This document shows positions 1-12,895 of a stretch of 64,000 nt of DNA, piece after piece (the first letter of the stretch is position 1; every line of letters begins with the position of its first letter). The stretch lies in NCBI GenBank assembly GCA_030737875.1, contig CM060924.1, positions 150,096,197 to 150,160,196 of the forward strand, given 5' to 3'. The DNA comes from Allium sativum (taxonomy: Eukaryota > Streptophyta > Magnoliopsida > Asparagales > Amaryllidaceae). Position numbers and translations under genes: made by a program. Below the pieces are notes generated by a model. That model was not told the origin of the DNA, did no database searches, and worked only from the letters and a program-made list of their open reading frames with translations.

Positions 1-1416
1 GCTCGAAATGCAATTATACATTTACTTAATAGAAGTGTGACTGGCATCAAATTTTGTTTAAAGATTCATTTAATAGAAAGCATGTAATGGCGCTTTAGGT
101 TTTTTGTTTTTGTATTCATTTGTTTTCTGTTCATGTGTTAAATGCATGTACCTTTGGCCTTAAATAAATGTTTCGACAATTAAGTGTAATATTTATATTC
201 CTAGCCATATGCTTCATTTGATTTCATATGTTAGTAACCTTTCTTTTTTTCCTTATTGGGACTTCATCTTTTTTGCGGGGGGCAACTTCACAACAAAATC
301 TAAGTAGAATGAAAAAACTTTAGTAAGAACTATTGAAGAGAACAAAATGATTAGTTAAAGTTTCATGAATTTCAATGTGTTAGTTAAAGATTCATTTATT
401 CACTCCTCTTGAATATTCATTGTAATTGCTCTTGAATCTTTCATTTCAACTTTGATATTCAGTGTAATTTCATTGTATTATTTGCTGAACTTTTCAACTT
501 CCAGCGAGCTGTGCTAAACTTTTGTTTCAATTTTGATATTCTGTATTGATATTTTGCACTGGATTATTTTCGTTGTTGAGCTTTCATTTATTTTATTTTG
601 TATTGAACCAGCAGCAGTTCAGTTTTATGTATCGGCACGTAGTAGTTAACCAGCATATGCTTCACTCAAAATTCTGATGTCGGAAAAAATGGAATTCCAT
701 ATTTCAATCCTTTTCTTTTGATTTCCGCCTATTGGAATTTTGGGTTAACGGTACGAAATATGGAACATGTTGTAGCTTTCCTTCAACAACAGAAAGAAAT
801 AGAAAATGTGCTGGTTGGTACACAAATTTTCCATTCTCACCCCTATATTGTATGTATGTACTATCCTTAATTTATAAGAGATGTGTATGGTGTGTTCGGT
901 TTAGTTTGGATTACTCGGGGGTATGAGGTTACACTAATTTACCACATTTTCTTAGTAGATTTAATGTTTGCACTTAACATTGTTTTGGAAAGTCTTCGTG
1001 TAGACAGTGGAAAATTTTGCATGGAATTGCGGATATTCATATATATCTGCTGTGACAAAGCTGTTCATTAAAGGTAAGATATTGCAAAAATGTATGCGTG
1101 ATAGAGAACTAGATTTCTATTTAAAAATAATCTTCATTCATGTATTCAAGTCAGAAAGCTCCTCTGTACAAAACAAGAGAATCATCTAACATTGAAAGAA
1201 AACCAAGCCTTTTTATTAAATAGTGTAACAAAATAAAAGAAGAACCTAAGAAATAAGAGAGAGGACATTTTTATGAGTTCAGATGTGTTTACAACATACA
1301 CAAACTCTCTATTTATAGGCCTCACATGTCCCATAAATTACAATAGTGTCCTTGCATTAAGGGTATTCACCCTTAAATACATATACATTACAACAAATTT
1401 GAGTTTAAAATGGTTA
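1..1416. other. Intergenic part of U1, downstream of OPA3-like gene
   Basis: This AT-rich stretch has no convincing complete gene. The same DNA lies at 50020-51413 and 60359-61750. The part next to the stop codon at 1417 is presumably the 3' UTR and polyadenylation region of the minus-strand OPA3-like gene. A plus-strand frame around 700-880, containing an ATG at 762, stays open in U1, U3 and U4 despite substitutions, but it has no recognisable domain. A good-looking donor, AAAG followed by GTAAGA, is at about 1070-1080. These could be remnants of a second gene, or chance. Confidence 0.5.
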
Positions 1417-2702
1417 TTATTCCTTGTGGTCGTTGGATTCATGAGTTTGTGAATTGGCCGGCTTGAGTTCAAAGCTGCCTGGAAGACCTTTGCCTCTTTC
1501 ATTAAATTTTTGCTCCATCTCATTCAATATTTGCTCCAGCCTATTCATTTTTCGCTGCAGCCTACCGCTTATTTCATCAATTTCCTATAACACAGAATAT
1601 CACCAGGGATAAAAGGAACAATGAATGATAATGATTAACGAAACATCTCAATTCTTAAGTTCTAAAGAGAATAATTTTCACAAATAAGAGAAGTGTATAT
1701 TGCTTAAGTATAAGAAAATCAGTAAACAAGCATTTTCTTTGATATCCAAACTACTCAGTTGAGTATCACGTCAATAATTTTCTTTTTAAGATCACCATAC
1801 AGTTATGCAGAAATATAATATATTGAAATACTGATAATTTGCCAAATGAATAGTGGTACTGGAAAGAAAATGCATATGGATCTATATGCACTGGATAAGA
1901 ACATATAAAAATGCATGTATGTGATTTTTCTCCTCCCTTTGAACAAAAAAAGGAATGAATCAAGCTTTCAGCTCTAAACTCCGGAAGATGTATCCTAACT
2001 AGAAGCGCCAACAGAACATTTATGATCTTAATCAAGAACTAAATGAAGCTGCAGTAGCTCAAAACCTAGTCTCATTGACGAACGTAACTTGCTTTTACCA
2101 GCTTCGCCAACCAGCTTGGGTAACTACGTATATGGATACTCAAGGTTCAACTTATTTCACAAGCTGAACAATTAAAAATGAAGATTTTTGCTAATGCAAA
2201 AAATGTCTTTAAAAAAATATTTTTATCTCAGATTTATGTTTCAATGATAATTAGTGTTTATAGGAAGAAAGAAAAAACGGGGATATTTTGAGTTTAAATG
2301 CCTCTAGATCCCAAAAGTACAGAGGATCCTCTAGAGGCATCAGATGTGCACACATGGGTACCTTAAAATTTTGTTCAAGCATTTCTTCCGTTTTAGCTAT
2401 CTTTGATTTAGCTCTTCTGTGCATCTCATATGTTAGCCCAACGGCAACAACCTAAGAAAGCCAACAATAGACAATCAGCATGCACTGCAGTCCAAAACTG
2501 TGAAAATGGTAGCAACCTTTTCGTAGAGCAGTTTATATGTCTTTTGCACAATGATATGAAAGAGATTAACAAAAAAGAAAGATTCAATTATCTGGTAATA
2601 AATAACACACCGGGAAAACAACAAGCCCTCCAATTAATCCAGAAGCAGGTCGAATTGCTTTTTTTTCATTGAGAGGTCGTATCTCTGCATCAGTAGCTCT
2701 AT

Positions 2703-2707
2703 GACCA
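2703..2707. repeat. TSD of element A, left copy (GACCA)
   Basis: GACCA is repeated at 12896-12900 directly after the 3' LTR. The uninterrupted site occurs in U2, U3 and U4 (for example near 42326), which confirms a 5-bp duplication in OPA3 exon 2. Confidence 0.95.
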
Positions 2708-3736
2708 TGTAATGACCCGTATTCTACACATCATAGGATCGTAGAATATTTATTTCTTTCCCATGTGAAGTCGTATAGTCATGTAACTTTGGGAAACATC
2801 TACTAGAGTCATTTCCCACGCTTATGATTTTTGTCGATTTTTAAATGACCATTTTGCCCCTAGTTGGTACTGTTTTGGCCATAACTTTTGATTGGAAAGG
2901 AATTTTGACCTGAAACCACTTCCATTTGATTCGTTTGATAGTTTCTCTTTCCGTAGAGTGGTCATAATAGCCAAACGGACTTACTGTTTGGGAGATATGG
3001 CTGAAACAAGGTTTGGAGGGTGAAAAACTGCTTAACTGGGCCAAATCGGGTGATTAGTGAGTAGGCCCATAACCCATTTCGGGATTAGGGTTATGGGAGG
3101 GCTGAAATGAAATGGAGAATCATTCTATTTCAGTTTTCTAGCCTCCACTTGTCACCAAGGATCCCTAAAAATGGCCTCCAACCTCTAAATCACCTCCAAA
3201 TCACCTTTAGGTTAAGGATTTGGCTTAGCAACCCCTAATCAAGGAAGATCTTCACCAAAGCAACAAAGGAGTTGCTGTTTGGCATTGAGATTCACATCAA
3301 ATCAGAGAATTATTTCAGATCTTAGTTTGTTTTGTGGCTAAGGTGAGTGATTTGCTTAGTTTTACACTAATTATGGCTAATTAGGGGTGATTAGTGCTAA
3401 TTAGCGAATTTAAGTATGATAAAATTCGGGAAAAATGCTCATAAACTCTTAAATGATGTTTTAGACCTCTGATATGAATTTGGGTTAATTTGGTTAAGTT
3501 TTGCTAATCCTATCATTAGTTCACCTAAACATGCTTAAGGGGAAATGTGGGATTTTGGGTATGTTTGATCCATTTTAACCTATGATATGGATGTGAATGA
3601 TGTTTGTGGTTGATTATGCATGTTGCTATGACTGTATGAAATGCTTTGTGATTGATTTCAATAGTTAGAATGGTCGAAAACGTCATCGAATGGCGTAAAC
3701 ACTTGCTGGAACAGTTTCAGAAAACAGTGCAGAGTT

Positions 3737-4215
3737 CGGATCGGATCGGATAAGGGGGCTCGGATCGGATATGTTGAACTAAGAAAAGAATCCGATCGGA
3801 TCGGAACCCAACACTTGGGGAAAAGTGGCAAAAAGGAAGGCCACGCTAGCTAAACTGGGATCAGATCGGATAGAGGAAGACGGATCGGATCGGATAGAGG
3901 AAGACGGATCAGATCGAAGGGGACGGATCGGATCGGAAACACAAAGGCGAATCAGAGCAGGAGCACAAAAGCGGATCGGATAGGAGCATATGAAGGGGAA
4001 CATGAAGACGGATCGAAAGCACAAACCAAGAAGGACCCGACCCGACCCGAAAGGAAGCACTGACCCGACCCGAAGAAGAAGAAGCAGCTGACTCGAACCC
4101 ATAGGAACGCCGACCCGAACCGCATCAGAAGGGGGACCCGACCCGAACGGATAAAGAACACCGACCCGAACCGATGACCTGAGGAAGAACCCGACCCGAC
4201 CCAGTATTGACCAAT
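3737..4215. repeat. GGATCGG / GACCCGA-rich low-complexity block in LTR A
   Basis: Short motifs related to CGGATCGGAT (first half) and GACCCGACCCGAA (second half) recur irregularly. The 3' LTR has the same block at about 11192-11670. The block generates long minus-strand open frames rich in Arg, Ser, Gly, Val and Phe that are not genes. Confidence 0.8.
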
Positions 4216-4379
4216 AACCCGAGATGCAAAGGTAGTCCAATAGGGGGAGTTAGAACTCAGGATCCCGGAACCAGTTGGGAACCAACGAGTTCACTTCATG
4301 GTTGGACTTTGCTGCGGGACGTGTGCTAAGGAGTTGTCGATGTTCATAACTTCGATTCACCACTAAAAGGAATGATGGG

Positions 4380-4690
4380 CTACTTATCAGTGCAGTAGGG
4401 TCATTACGACCTGAGGGGCAAGGTGATGGTAGCAAGACTACGTTATCAGTGCAGTAGGGTCATTATGACCTGAGGGGCAAGGTGATGCGTAGTAAGACTA
4501 TGAGCCAGCGCAGATGGGGTGAATAACTCCATGGGGCAAGTGGACATAGTAAGGATTAGTAAGGCTATGAGCCAGCGCAGATGGGGTGAATAACTCCATG
4601 GGGCAAGTGGACATAGCGAGGATTTGTGGCTACGTTATCAGTGCAGTGAAGCCATTTATGACTTCATGGGGCAAAGTGATCGTAGCAAGG
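4380..4690. repeat. Tandem repeats of about 50-60 bp in LTR A
   Basis: Two related unit types alternate: one carries TTATCAGTGCAGTAGGGTCA and the other GCCAGCGCAGATGGGGTGAA. Each occurs about twice, followed by a diverged fifth copy. The 3' LTR has the same block at about 11836-12147. Position in the LTR suggests a regulatory region, but function is unknown. Confidence 0.75.
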
Positions 4691-5439
4691 AATGTTGGTG
4701 ATCGAAGTGGTGAATATTGTATGCTTTACGCACTGAGTGAGAGATGTGAGGATGGATGCTATGTTTGATTTTTTTGCCATCCCTATGACATGCACACCTC
4801 CCCCGCCTCCGTATCTTTACACTGTTTAATATGATTCCTTAGAGTGTTGTACAGTATGTAGTGCTAACTCTTTGGTTGCAGGTCCAGGTTCAGGTATGTT
4901 TTAGTCTACCTGTTATTGTTCACTTTAGATGCTTATCGCTCATACCAGGCTTTATGTCTGACCCAGAGTTTTATGTCTCCTCTTATTACTCTGGGTGCTC
5001 ACACGAGCAGACTAGAGACAGGTTAGCTGGTGATGCGCGAGTAGCTGATTCTGAGGCGGGCAGGAGGCTTCCACGTATGATATATATATACACACATTCT
5101 CCCTGTGCCGTTGGTGGTCACTACTTGGGCATTAGTAGTGTACCTCATTTACCTTACTTTTGCTTTGAGACAGTTTGAAAGTTGTAATAAGCTGTATTTT
5201 GGATTTCCGCTGCTATGATGTTTAGTTCTGATTTTCAGCTTATGCACTGTCTCTCCTGTTTCATGTCAAGTATGTTATTATTATGTTTTGTTCTATGCGC
5301 TGTGAGACATTCTACAGGTTCTTTGTATGATCATTTCCTTCTTCCTTTTCCTTCTGGCGACCCGTTCCGTGCTAACTGGACATGTGTACAGCGCACATTT
5401 GGAGTAAATGTCGGTTGGTGCGGGGCGGGCCGTCACACT

Positions 5440-5451
5440 TGGTATCAGAGC
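5440..5451 (+). other. Primer binding site of element A (initiator-Met tRNA)
   Basis: TGGTATCAGAGC lies two bases after the 5' LTR and is complementary to the 3' end of plant initiator methionine tRNA. Confidence 0.93.
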
Positions 5452-5639
5452 TCTAGGTTGCGTAGTTAACCTAGGGAAAGACACTAGGGAGAGTTAGTAC
5501 GTATACGAGAGCGCGTATTTGTGATTACTTTGGTTTTCAAAAGCTATGTATATATATACTATTAGTAGTATAAGAAAGAAGTTGCACTGCACTAGTACCA
5601 CTATGGGGTCGTTAATCGTTTCCCTTTTACAGATTGACG

Positions 5640-8600
5640 ATGAGCCGGCATGTTAGAGGTACCGGTAGAGGGGCCAATAATGGGAATGCCGCTGACATGA
5701 GGGCGATGTTTACCAACCTCATGAGAGACATGCTTAGAGAAGTGCAAGGGGCAGTACCCAATCCCGGAGTTGGTGATGGCCCAGTAGTGCAGGCGCCTAG
5801 GGTCGATTTCGCCAAGTTGTGCAAGGATTACACTAACCTTGGTGGGAAACCATTCCACGGGACGGAGTCGGCCACAAATGTTCAAGATTGGATGGATAGC
5901 TGTGATCGTATCTTTGATGACTTGGGTCTTGAGGATGCGATGAAGAGAAGGCTAGCGTCTCGCCAGCTGCAAGGGCGAGCGATGAATTGGTGGAATGCTA
6001 TTAGAACAGCTACTCCAGAGGACCAGGTTACTTGGGTTCAGTTCAAGGCTCGCTTTAGCGAGAAGTTCATTCCAGCTGCCCAGAAGTCAGTGTTGTTTAA
6101 GAGGTTCTTGGAACTCAAGCAGAATGGGAGGGCAGTTTCTGATTATATTGCTGAGTTCGACACTTTGTCGAAGTATGGACTGTCTCTTATCGATACTCCT
6201 GAAAAGAAGAATGAGAAGTTCATTACTGGTTTGGATGGGTACTTGGGGGAAAGGCTTATCAACCACATCGATGAGACTTTTGAATCGATCGTGGGGAAGG
6301 CTTTGAGATCAGAGAGTCTTTACCCTAAGTCAAAGACTGAGGCTGCATCTACAGAAGGGCCAAAGCCGCAAGTAGGTGGTGGAGGCAAGAATAACTCTCA
6401 GAATAAGAGGAAGCAGGACCAATCTAAAGGTGGCCAGAAAAAGAGCAAGAAGGATGTTGAGTGCTTCAGCTGTGGAAAGAAGGGCCATTATGCTAAAGAA
6501 TGTCGGGCCAAGCCAGCGGAAAGGAAGTGCTACAACTGTGGTCAAGTGGGACATCAGAAAGATAAGTGTCTGCAACCTCTTAAGGAGAAGCAGATTGTGA
6601 AAGCATATGCTCTTGATGCTATTCCTTCTTCGTCGAATGCCCCAACTGCGGCGGAGAAAGGAAAGAATGTTGTTATTCAAGGTATGCTTTCTATTTATGA
6701 TGTACCAGTTCGAGTTTTGTTTGATACTGGGGCTTCCCGTTCCTTCATATCTAATGACCTGGTAGATAGGTTGGGACTGGAACCCGAGATAGTCGATAGA
6801 CCATTGATAGTAACGAACCCGATTGGTGGTTCGACTAGCCTTAGTATGATTTGCAGGAATTTGGTCTTATCGAGTCATGGATGTATGTTTGTATGTGATT
6901 GCTTTGTTTTGGGCTTTACTGGGTATGGCATTATATTGGGAGTCGATTGGCTCCAAAGATACGGGGTGGTGGTAGACTGTGAGGGCTTTTTGGTGACAGT
7001 GAGGGCGGATGATGGGCGGAGGGTAGTGTTTGGTAGCCTACCTAGTGATGGGGTTATGGCTAGTTTTGTAAATTCCCTCGACATCCCGCAGGATGAGTTG
7101 TCAGATGTGCCCGTGGTTGGCCAGTATCCGGACGTCTTCGAGGAGGTGACCGGGCTTCCACCACACCGAGAGATTGAGTTCCGTATTGATTTAGTGAAAG
7201 ATGCCAGACCTATAGTGATGCCACTTCGTCGTATGGCACCAAAGGAGCAGCGAGAGCTCGGGGTGCAAGTCAACAATCTTTTGAAGAAGGGATTGATTAG
7301 AAGGAGTGTCTCCGAGTGGGGAGCACCAGTTGTATTTGCCACTAAGGCAGATGGTTCCCTTCGTTTGTGTGTGGACTATCACGAGTTGAATAAGGTGACG
7401 AGGAAGAATAAGTATCCTCTACCGCGGATAGATGATTTGTTTGATCAGCTGGAAGGAGCAAGAGTGTTCTCCCAGTTGGACCTCGCGACAGGATTTCATC
7501 AGCTTCAAGTGGCGGATGAGAGTGTTCCGAAAACGGCATTTAGGACGACGTCTGGATTTTATGAGTGGTTGGTCATGCCGTTTGGGTTGACCAATGCACC
7601 AGCCTACTTTGTGGATCTTATGAATCGAGTATTCAGAGATCAGTTGAATAAGTTTGTTCTTGTGTTCGTAGATGATATCCTTGTTTACTCAAGGACAGAG
7701 GAGGAACACAAGGGGCACTTGAGGATAGTGATGGAGGTGTTGAGGAAACACCAATTGAAAGCGAAATTCTCTAAGTGTCATTTTTGGAGAAGGGAAGTAA
7801 GATTCTTGGGTCATGTTGTTTCAGAGAGTGGTATTGCCGTGGACCCTGCGAAGGTGGCTACGGTACAGGATTGGCCTACGCCCAAGAATGCAACAGATGT
7901 AAGAAGTTTCTTGGGATTAGCCGGATATTATCGTAAGTTTATCCAGGACTTCTCCAAGATAGCAGCACCGTTGACTCAGTTGACTAAGAAGAATCAGTCC
8001 TTCGTCTGGGACGGAGTGTGTGAGGATGCCTTCAAAAGTCTAAAAGAGAGGTTGACGCGTGCGCTAGTGTTAGTCACTCCTAAAGGGAATGAAGAGATGA
8101 CGGTATAAACAGATGCTTGTGGTACCGGACTGGGTGCTGTATTGATGCAAGGAGGTAGGGTTGTAGCTTATGCTAGTCGACAGCTAAAGCCGCATGAGAA
8201 GAAGTATCCTACCCATGATTTGGAATTGGCAGCGATTGTATTTGCGTTGAAGATGTGGAGACACTATCTCTTGGGAGAAAGATTTGAGTTGTTTACCGAT
8301 CATAAATCGTTAAAGTATCTCTTCTCTCAGAAAGATCTGAATCTCCGTCAGCAGAGGTGGTTAGAGTTCTTGGCTTCGTATGATTTTGATATCACATATA
8401 CACCTGGGAAAGGTAATGCGGTAGCCGATGCCTTGAGTAGGAGACATGCCAGCTTAAGGGCAATGTTTGTCGAATGGAAGCAACTGGAGTATATCGCGGG
8501 GTTTGATTTCAAACCAAGGTGCGAGTTGGATCCAGTTATGCTAGCTAGTTTGACGATCAGACCCACTTTGATGGAGCGGATTGGTTCCAACCAGAGGGAC

Positions 8601-10013
8601 GATCCTAATCTACTAGAAATCGTCTCCAAGTTAGAGATGGGTATCGATGAGGAGATGAGTGTGTATGGGCTTGATCGAGATGGACGGCTTCGGAAAAATG
8701 GAAGACTAGTTGTGCCCAACGTGAATGGTTTGAGAGATGAAGTGCTTAGAGAATGTCATCACTCAAAACTGACTATGCATCCCGGTGGTAATAAGATGTA
8801 TCGAGACATGAAGCGAACCTACTACTGGGAAGGGATGAAAAGAGACGTTGGGAAGTTTATATCCAAATGCATGAATTGCCAGCTAGTTAAAGCCGAGCAA
8901 AAGAAGCCTAGTGGGTTGTTGCAACCATTAGAAATTCCCGAATGGAAATGGGAGCAAGTTTCGATGGATTTCATTGATGGCTTACCAAGGACTAGATCGG
9001 GATATGATAGCATTTGGGTAATTGTGGATCGATTGACTAAAAGCGCAAGATTTATACCAGTCAAATCGACCAGGACGGCAACCAAGTTGGCAGAATTGTA
9101 TATGAAGTGGGTAGTGAGATTTCATGGAGTACCCAAAAGCATTGTGAGTGACCGAGACCCGTTGTTCACTAGTGGGTTTTGGAAGAGCTTACAAGAGGCT
9201 CTAGGGTCAGGATTACATCTCAGTACCGCATATCATCCTCAGACCGACGGTCAGACGGAGAGGGTGAATCGTATATTGGAAGATCTCTTGAGAGCTTGTA
9301 TATTGGATTTTGGTGGATCATGGGATGATCATTTGCATCTAGTAGAGTTTGCATATAATAATAGCTACCAATCCAGTATCGGTATGGCCCCATATGAAGC
9401 TTTGTACGGAAGACCGTGCAACTCACCATCATGTTGGATAGAGACTGGCGAGAAGTTTGTGCTTGGACCGGATGTGGTGAGAGAAACTTCCGATAAGATC
9501 AAGATCATTCAGCAACGAATGAAAGCTGCTCAAGATAGACAGAAAAGCTATGCTGATAAGAGGAGAAGAGATTTGAAATTCTCCGTTGGTGACTTGGTGT
9601 TTGTCAAGATCTCTCCGTTGAAGAGCGTGATACGATTTGGTAGCAGAGGCAAGTTGGCACCAAGATTTGTTGGCCCGTTCCCTGTTCTTGAATTAGTCGG
9701 GAATTCGGCGTATAGAGTTGGCTTACCAGAGAAAATGGCGGGAGTTCACAATGTGTTTCATGTTTCCCAACTAAGGAAGTTCGTTCACGACTCAAATGTG
9801 ACTATTTCACCTGATCAGTTAGAGGACTTCGAAGTAGAACCCGAGGCGGTTGGGAACCGCAAGCCGATTCGTATTGTGGGGCACGATACGAAGCAACTTC
9901 GAAGGAAGTCGGTGAAGCTAGTCAAGGTTCAGTGGGGCGAGGACGAGAATGATTGTACTTGGGAGACAGAAGAAAACATTAGGAAGGCATATCCAGAACT
10001 CTTTGCCTGGTAA
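5640..10013 (+). pseudogene. Element A gag-pol polyprotein, one premature stop
   Basis: This is a single gag-pol frame of about 1,457 codons. The ATG at 5640 is chosen; the open frame also extends to a TTG at 5634. Visible parts are gag with two CCHC zinc knuckles (about residues 274-287 and 299-312), an aspartic protease with FDTGAS (about residue 361), and RT with FVDD (about residue 675). RNase H ([10 protein letters not shown]), the integrase HHCC zinc finger, the integrase core ([16 protein letters not shown] near 9222-9270) and a GPF motif follow. A C-terminal chromodomain spans about 9865-10010. The frame is broken only once, by TAA at 8106-8108 at the start of RNase H, in the conserved position that is Tyr in element B. 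No frameshift is visible. As written it would yield gag-protease-RT without RNase H or integrase. Confidence 0.93.
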
Positions 10014-10149
10014 GATTTACTTTGCGATTTAGTTATTCCGCATGCTAGGATAGACTTGTTTTGCATGTTTGATGGTTGTTTTATGATTGATAGGCATGCG
10101 GGACCCTTGTGTGCGTTTTGATTAGGGAATTTCGGGGGCGAAATTTCTT
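10014..10149 (+). other. Element A 3' untranslated spacer
   Basis: This short non-coding spacer lies between the gag-pol stop codon and the polypurine tract. No other feature is seen. Confidence 0.7.
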
Positions 10150-10162
10150 AAGGGGGGAAGAG
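10150..10162 (+). other. Polypurine tract of element A
   Basis: The purine run AAGGGGGGAAGAG abuts the 3' LTR and is the expected primer for plus-strand DNA synthesis. Confidence 0.88.
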
Positions 10163-12895
10163 TGTAATGACCCGTATTCTACACATCATAGGATCGTAGA
10201 ATATTTATTTCTTTCCCATGTGAAGTCGTATGGTCATGTAACTTTGGGAAACATCTATTAGAGTCATTTCCCATGCTTATGATTTTTGTCGATTTTTAAA
10301 TGACCATTTTGCCCCTAGTTGGTACTGTTTTGGCCATAACTTTTGTTTGGAAAGGAATTTTGACCTGAAACCACTTCCATTTGATTCGTTTGATAGTTTC
10401 TCTTTCCGTAGAGTGGTCATAATAGCCAAACGGACTTACCGTTTGGGAGATATGGCTGAAACAAGGTTTGGAGGGTGAAAAACTACTTAACTGGGCCAAA
10501 TCGGGTGATTAGTGAGTAGGCCCATAACCCATTTCGGGATTAGGGTTATGGGAGGGCTGAAATGAGATGGAGAATCATTCTATTTCAGTTTTCTAGCCTC
10601 CACTTATCACCAAGGATCCCTAAAAATGGCCTCCAACCTCTAAATCACCTCCAAATCACCTTTAGGTTAAGGATTTGGCTTAGCAACCCCTAATCAAGGA
10701 AGATCTTCACCAAAGCAACAAAGGAGCTGCTGTTTGGCATTGAGATTCACATCAAATCAGAGAATTATTTCAGATCTTAGTTTGTTTTGTGGTTAAGGTG
10801 AGTGATTTGCTTAGTTTTACACTAATTATGGCTAATTAGGGGTGATTAGTGCTAATTAGCGAATTTAAGTATGATAAAATTCGGGAAAAATGTTCATAAA
10901 TTCTTAAATGATGTTTTAGACCTCTGATATGAATTTGAGTTAATTTGGTTAAGTTTTGCTAATCCTATCATTAGTTCACCTAAACATGCTTAAGGGGAAA
11001 TGTGGGATTTTGGGTATGTTTGATCCATTTTAACCTATGATATGGATGTGAATGATGTTTGTGGTTGATTATGCATGTTGCTATGACTGTATGAAATGCT
11101 TTGTGATTGATTTCAATAGTTAGAATGGTCGAAAACGTCGTCGAATGGCGTAAACACTTGCTGGAACAGTTTCAGAAAACAGTGCAGAGTTCGGATCGGA
11201 TCGGATAAGGGGGCTCGGATCGGATATGTTGAACTGAGCAAAGAATCCGATCGGATCGGAACTCAACACTTGGGGAAAAGTGGCAAAAAGGAAGGCCACG
11301 CTAGCTAAACTGGGATCAGATCGGATAGAGGAAGACGGATCGGATCGGATAGAGGAAGACGGATCAGATCGAAGGGGACGGATCGGATCGGAAACACAAA
11401 GGCGAATCAGAGCAGGAGCACAAAAGCGGATCGGATAGGAGCATATGAAGGGGAACATGAAGACGGATCGAAAGCACAAACCAAGAAGGATCCGACCCGA
11501 CCCGAAAGGAAGCACCGACCCGACCCGAAGAAGAAGAAGCAGCTGACTCGAACCCAGAGGAACGCCGACCCGAACCGCATCAGAAGGGGGACCCGACCCG
11601 AACGGATAAAGAACACCGACCCGAACCGATGACCTGAGGAAGAACCCGACCCGACCCAGTATTGACCAATAACCCGAGATGCAAAGGTAGTCCAATAGGG
11701 GGAGTTAGAGCTCAGGATCCCGGAACCAGTTGGGAACCAACGAGTTCACTTCATGGTTGGACTTTGCTGCGGGACGTGTGCTAAGGAGTTGTCGATGTTC
11801 ATAACTTCGATTCACCACTAAAAGGAATGATGGGCTACTTATCAGTGCAGTAGGGTCATTACGACCTGAGGGGCAAGGTGATGGTAGCAAGACTACGTTA
11901 TCAGTGCAGTAGGGTCATTATGACCTGAGGGGCAAGGTGATGCGTAGTAAGACTATGAGCCAGCGCAGATGGGGTGAATAACTCCATGGGGCAAGTGGAC
12001 ATAGTAAGGATTAGTAAGGCTATGAGCCAGCGCAGATGGGGTGAATAACTCCATAGGGCAAGTGGACATAGCGAGGAATTAGTGGCTACGTTATCAGTGC
12101 AGTGAAGCCATTTATGACTTCATGGGGCAAAGTGATCGTAGCAAGGAATGTTGGTGATCGAAGTGGTGAATATCGTATGCTTTACGCACTGAGTGAGAGA
12201 TGTGAGGATGGATGCTATGTTTGATTTTTTTGCCATCCCTATGACATGCACACCTCCCCCACCTCCGTATCTTTACACTGTTTAATATGATTCCTTAGAG
12301 TGTTGTACAGTATGTAGTGCTAACTCTTTGGTTGCAGGTCCAGGTTCAGGTATGTTTTAGTCTACCTGTTATTGTTCACTTTAGATGCTTATCGCTCATA
12401 CCAGGCTTTATGTCTGACCCAGAGTTTTATGTCTCCTCTTATTACTCTGGGTGCTCACACGAGCAGACTAGAGACAGGTTAGCTGGTGATGCGCGAGTAG
12501 CTGATTCTGAGGCGGGCAGGAGGCTTCCACGTATGATATATATATATACACACATTCTCCCTGTGCCGTTGGTGGTCACTACTTGGGCATTAGTAGTGTA
12601 CCTCATTTACCTTACTTTTGCTTTGAGACAGTTTGAAAGTTGTAATAAGCTGTATTTTGGATTTCCGCTGCTATGATGTTTAGTTCTGATTTTCAGCTTA
12701 TGCACTGTCTCTCCTGTTTTATGTCAAGTATGTTATTATTATGTTTTGTTCTATGCGCTGTGAGACATTCTACAGGTTCTTTGTATGATCATTTCCTTTT
12801 TCCTTTTCCTTCTGGCGACCCGTTCCGTGCTAACTGGACATGTGTATAGCGCACATTTGGAGTAAATGTCGGTTGGTGCGGGGCGGGCCGTCACA
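10163..12895 (+). repeat. Element A 3' LTR (2733 bp)
   Basis: This is the partner of 2708-5437, from TGTAATGACCC to GTCACA, followed by the TSD GACCA at 12896-12900. Confidence 0.95.

Larger units (their letters stand above)
1..2707. repeat. Tandem unit U1, segment a (OPA3-like array)
   Basis: Position 1 corresponds to 50020 and 60359, so this is one member of a tandem array with a 10,339-bp period. The segment holds intergenic DNA and exons 4, 3 and part of 2 of the OPA3-like gene. It ends at the TSD GACCA (2703-2707), where element A interrupts the unit; the unit resumes at 12896. Hand alignment with U3 and U4 shows a few percent of single-base differences and small indels. Confidence 0.93.
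2708..5437 (+). repeat. Element A 5' LTR (2730 bp)
   Basis: The LTR starts TGTAATGACCC and ends GGGCCGTCACA, so its ends form an imperfect 11-bp inverted repeat. It matches 10163-12895 at about 99%. Internally it holds a GATCGG/GACCCGA-rich region and a block of tandem repeats. Confidence 0.95.
2708..12895 (+). mobile_element. Element A: Ty3/gypsy chromovirus, Tekay-like, full length
   Basis: This 10,188-bp LTR retrotransposon has LTRs at 2708-5437 and 10163-12895, a PBS at 5440-5451, one gag-pol reading frame at 5640-10013, a polypurine tract at 10150-10162 and a 5-bp TSD. Domain order is gag, protease, RT, RNase H, integrase and chromodomain, which defines a chromovirus. Long LTRs, the initiator-Met PBS and the C-terminal chromodomain suggest the Tekay/Del lineage, which is an inference. 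A hand count gives about 28-30 differences between LTRs (about 1%), so the insertion is recent. It lies in exon 2 of the U1 OPA3-like gene, in the opposite orientation to it. Confidence 0.95.

Noticed and set aside
1766..2035. Minus-strand 89-codon frame present in all units (51764-52033, 62101-62370)
   Set aside because: It lies in OPA3 intron 3 between two supported exons, has intron-like AT-rich composition, and starts from intronic ATG with no known domain.
3779..4240. Minus-strand open frame of 153 codons in LTR A (and 11120-11695 in the other LTR)
   Set aside because: It arises from GATCGG/GACCCGA low-complexity repeats in the LTR, has no domain, and lies in non-coding LTR sequence.
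5440..5451. tRNA-like TGGTATCAGAGC sites at four elements as tRNA genes
   Set aside because: Only the 12-nt complement of the tRNA 3' end is present next to an LTR, so these are primer binding sites.
6330..6680. Antisense and out-of-frame ORFs within element A and B gag-pol
   Set aside because: They overlap well-defined gag-pol domains in another frame and have no features of their own.
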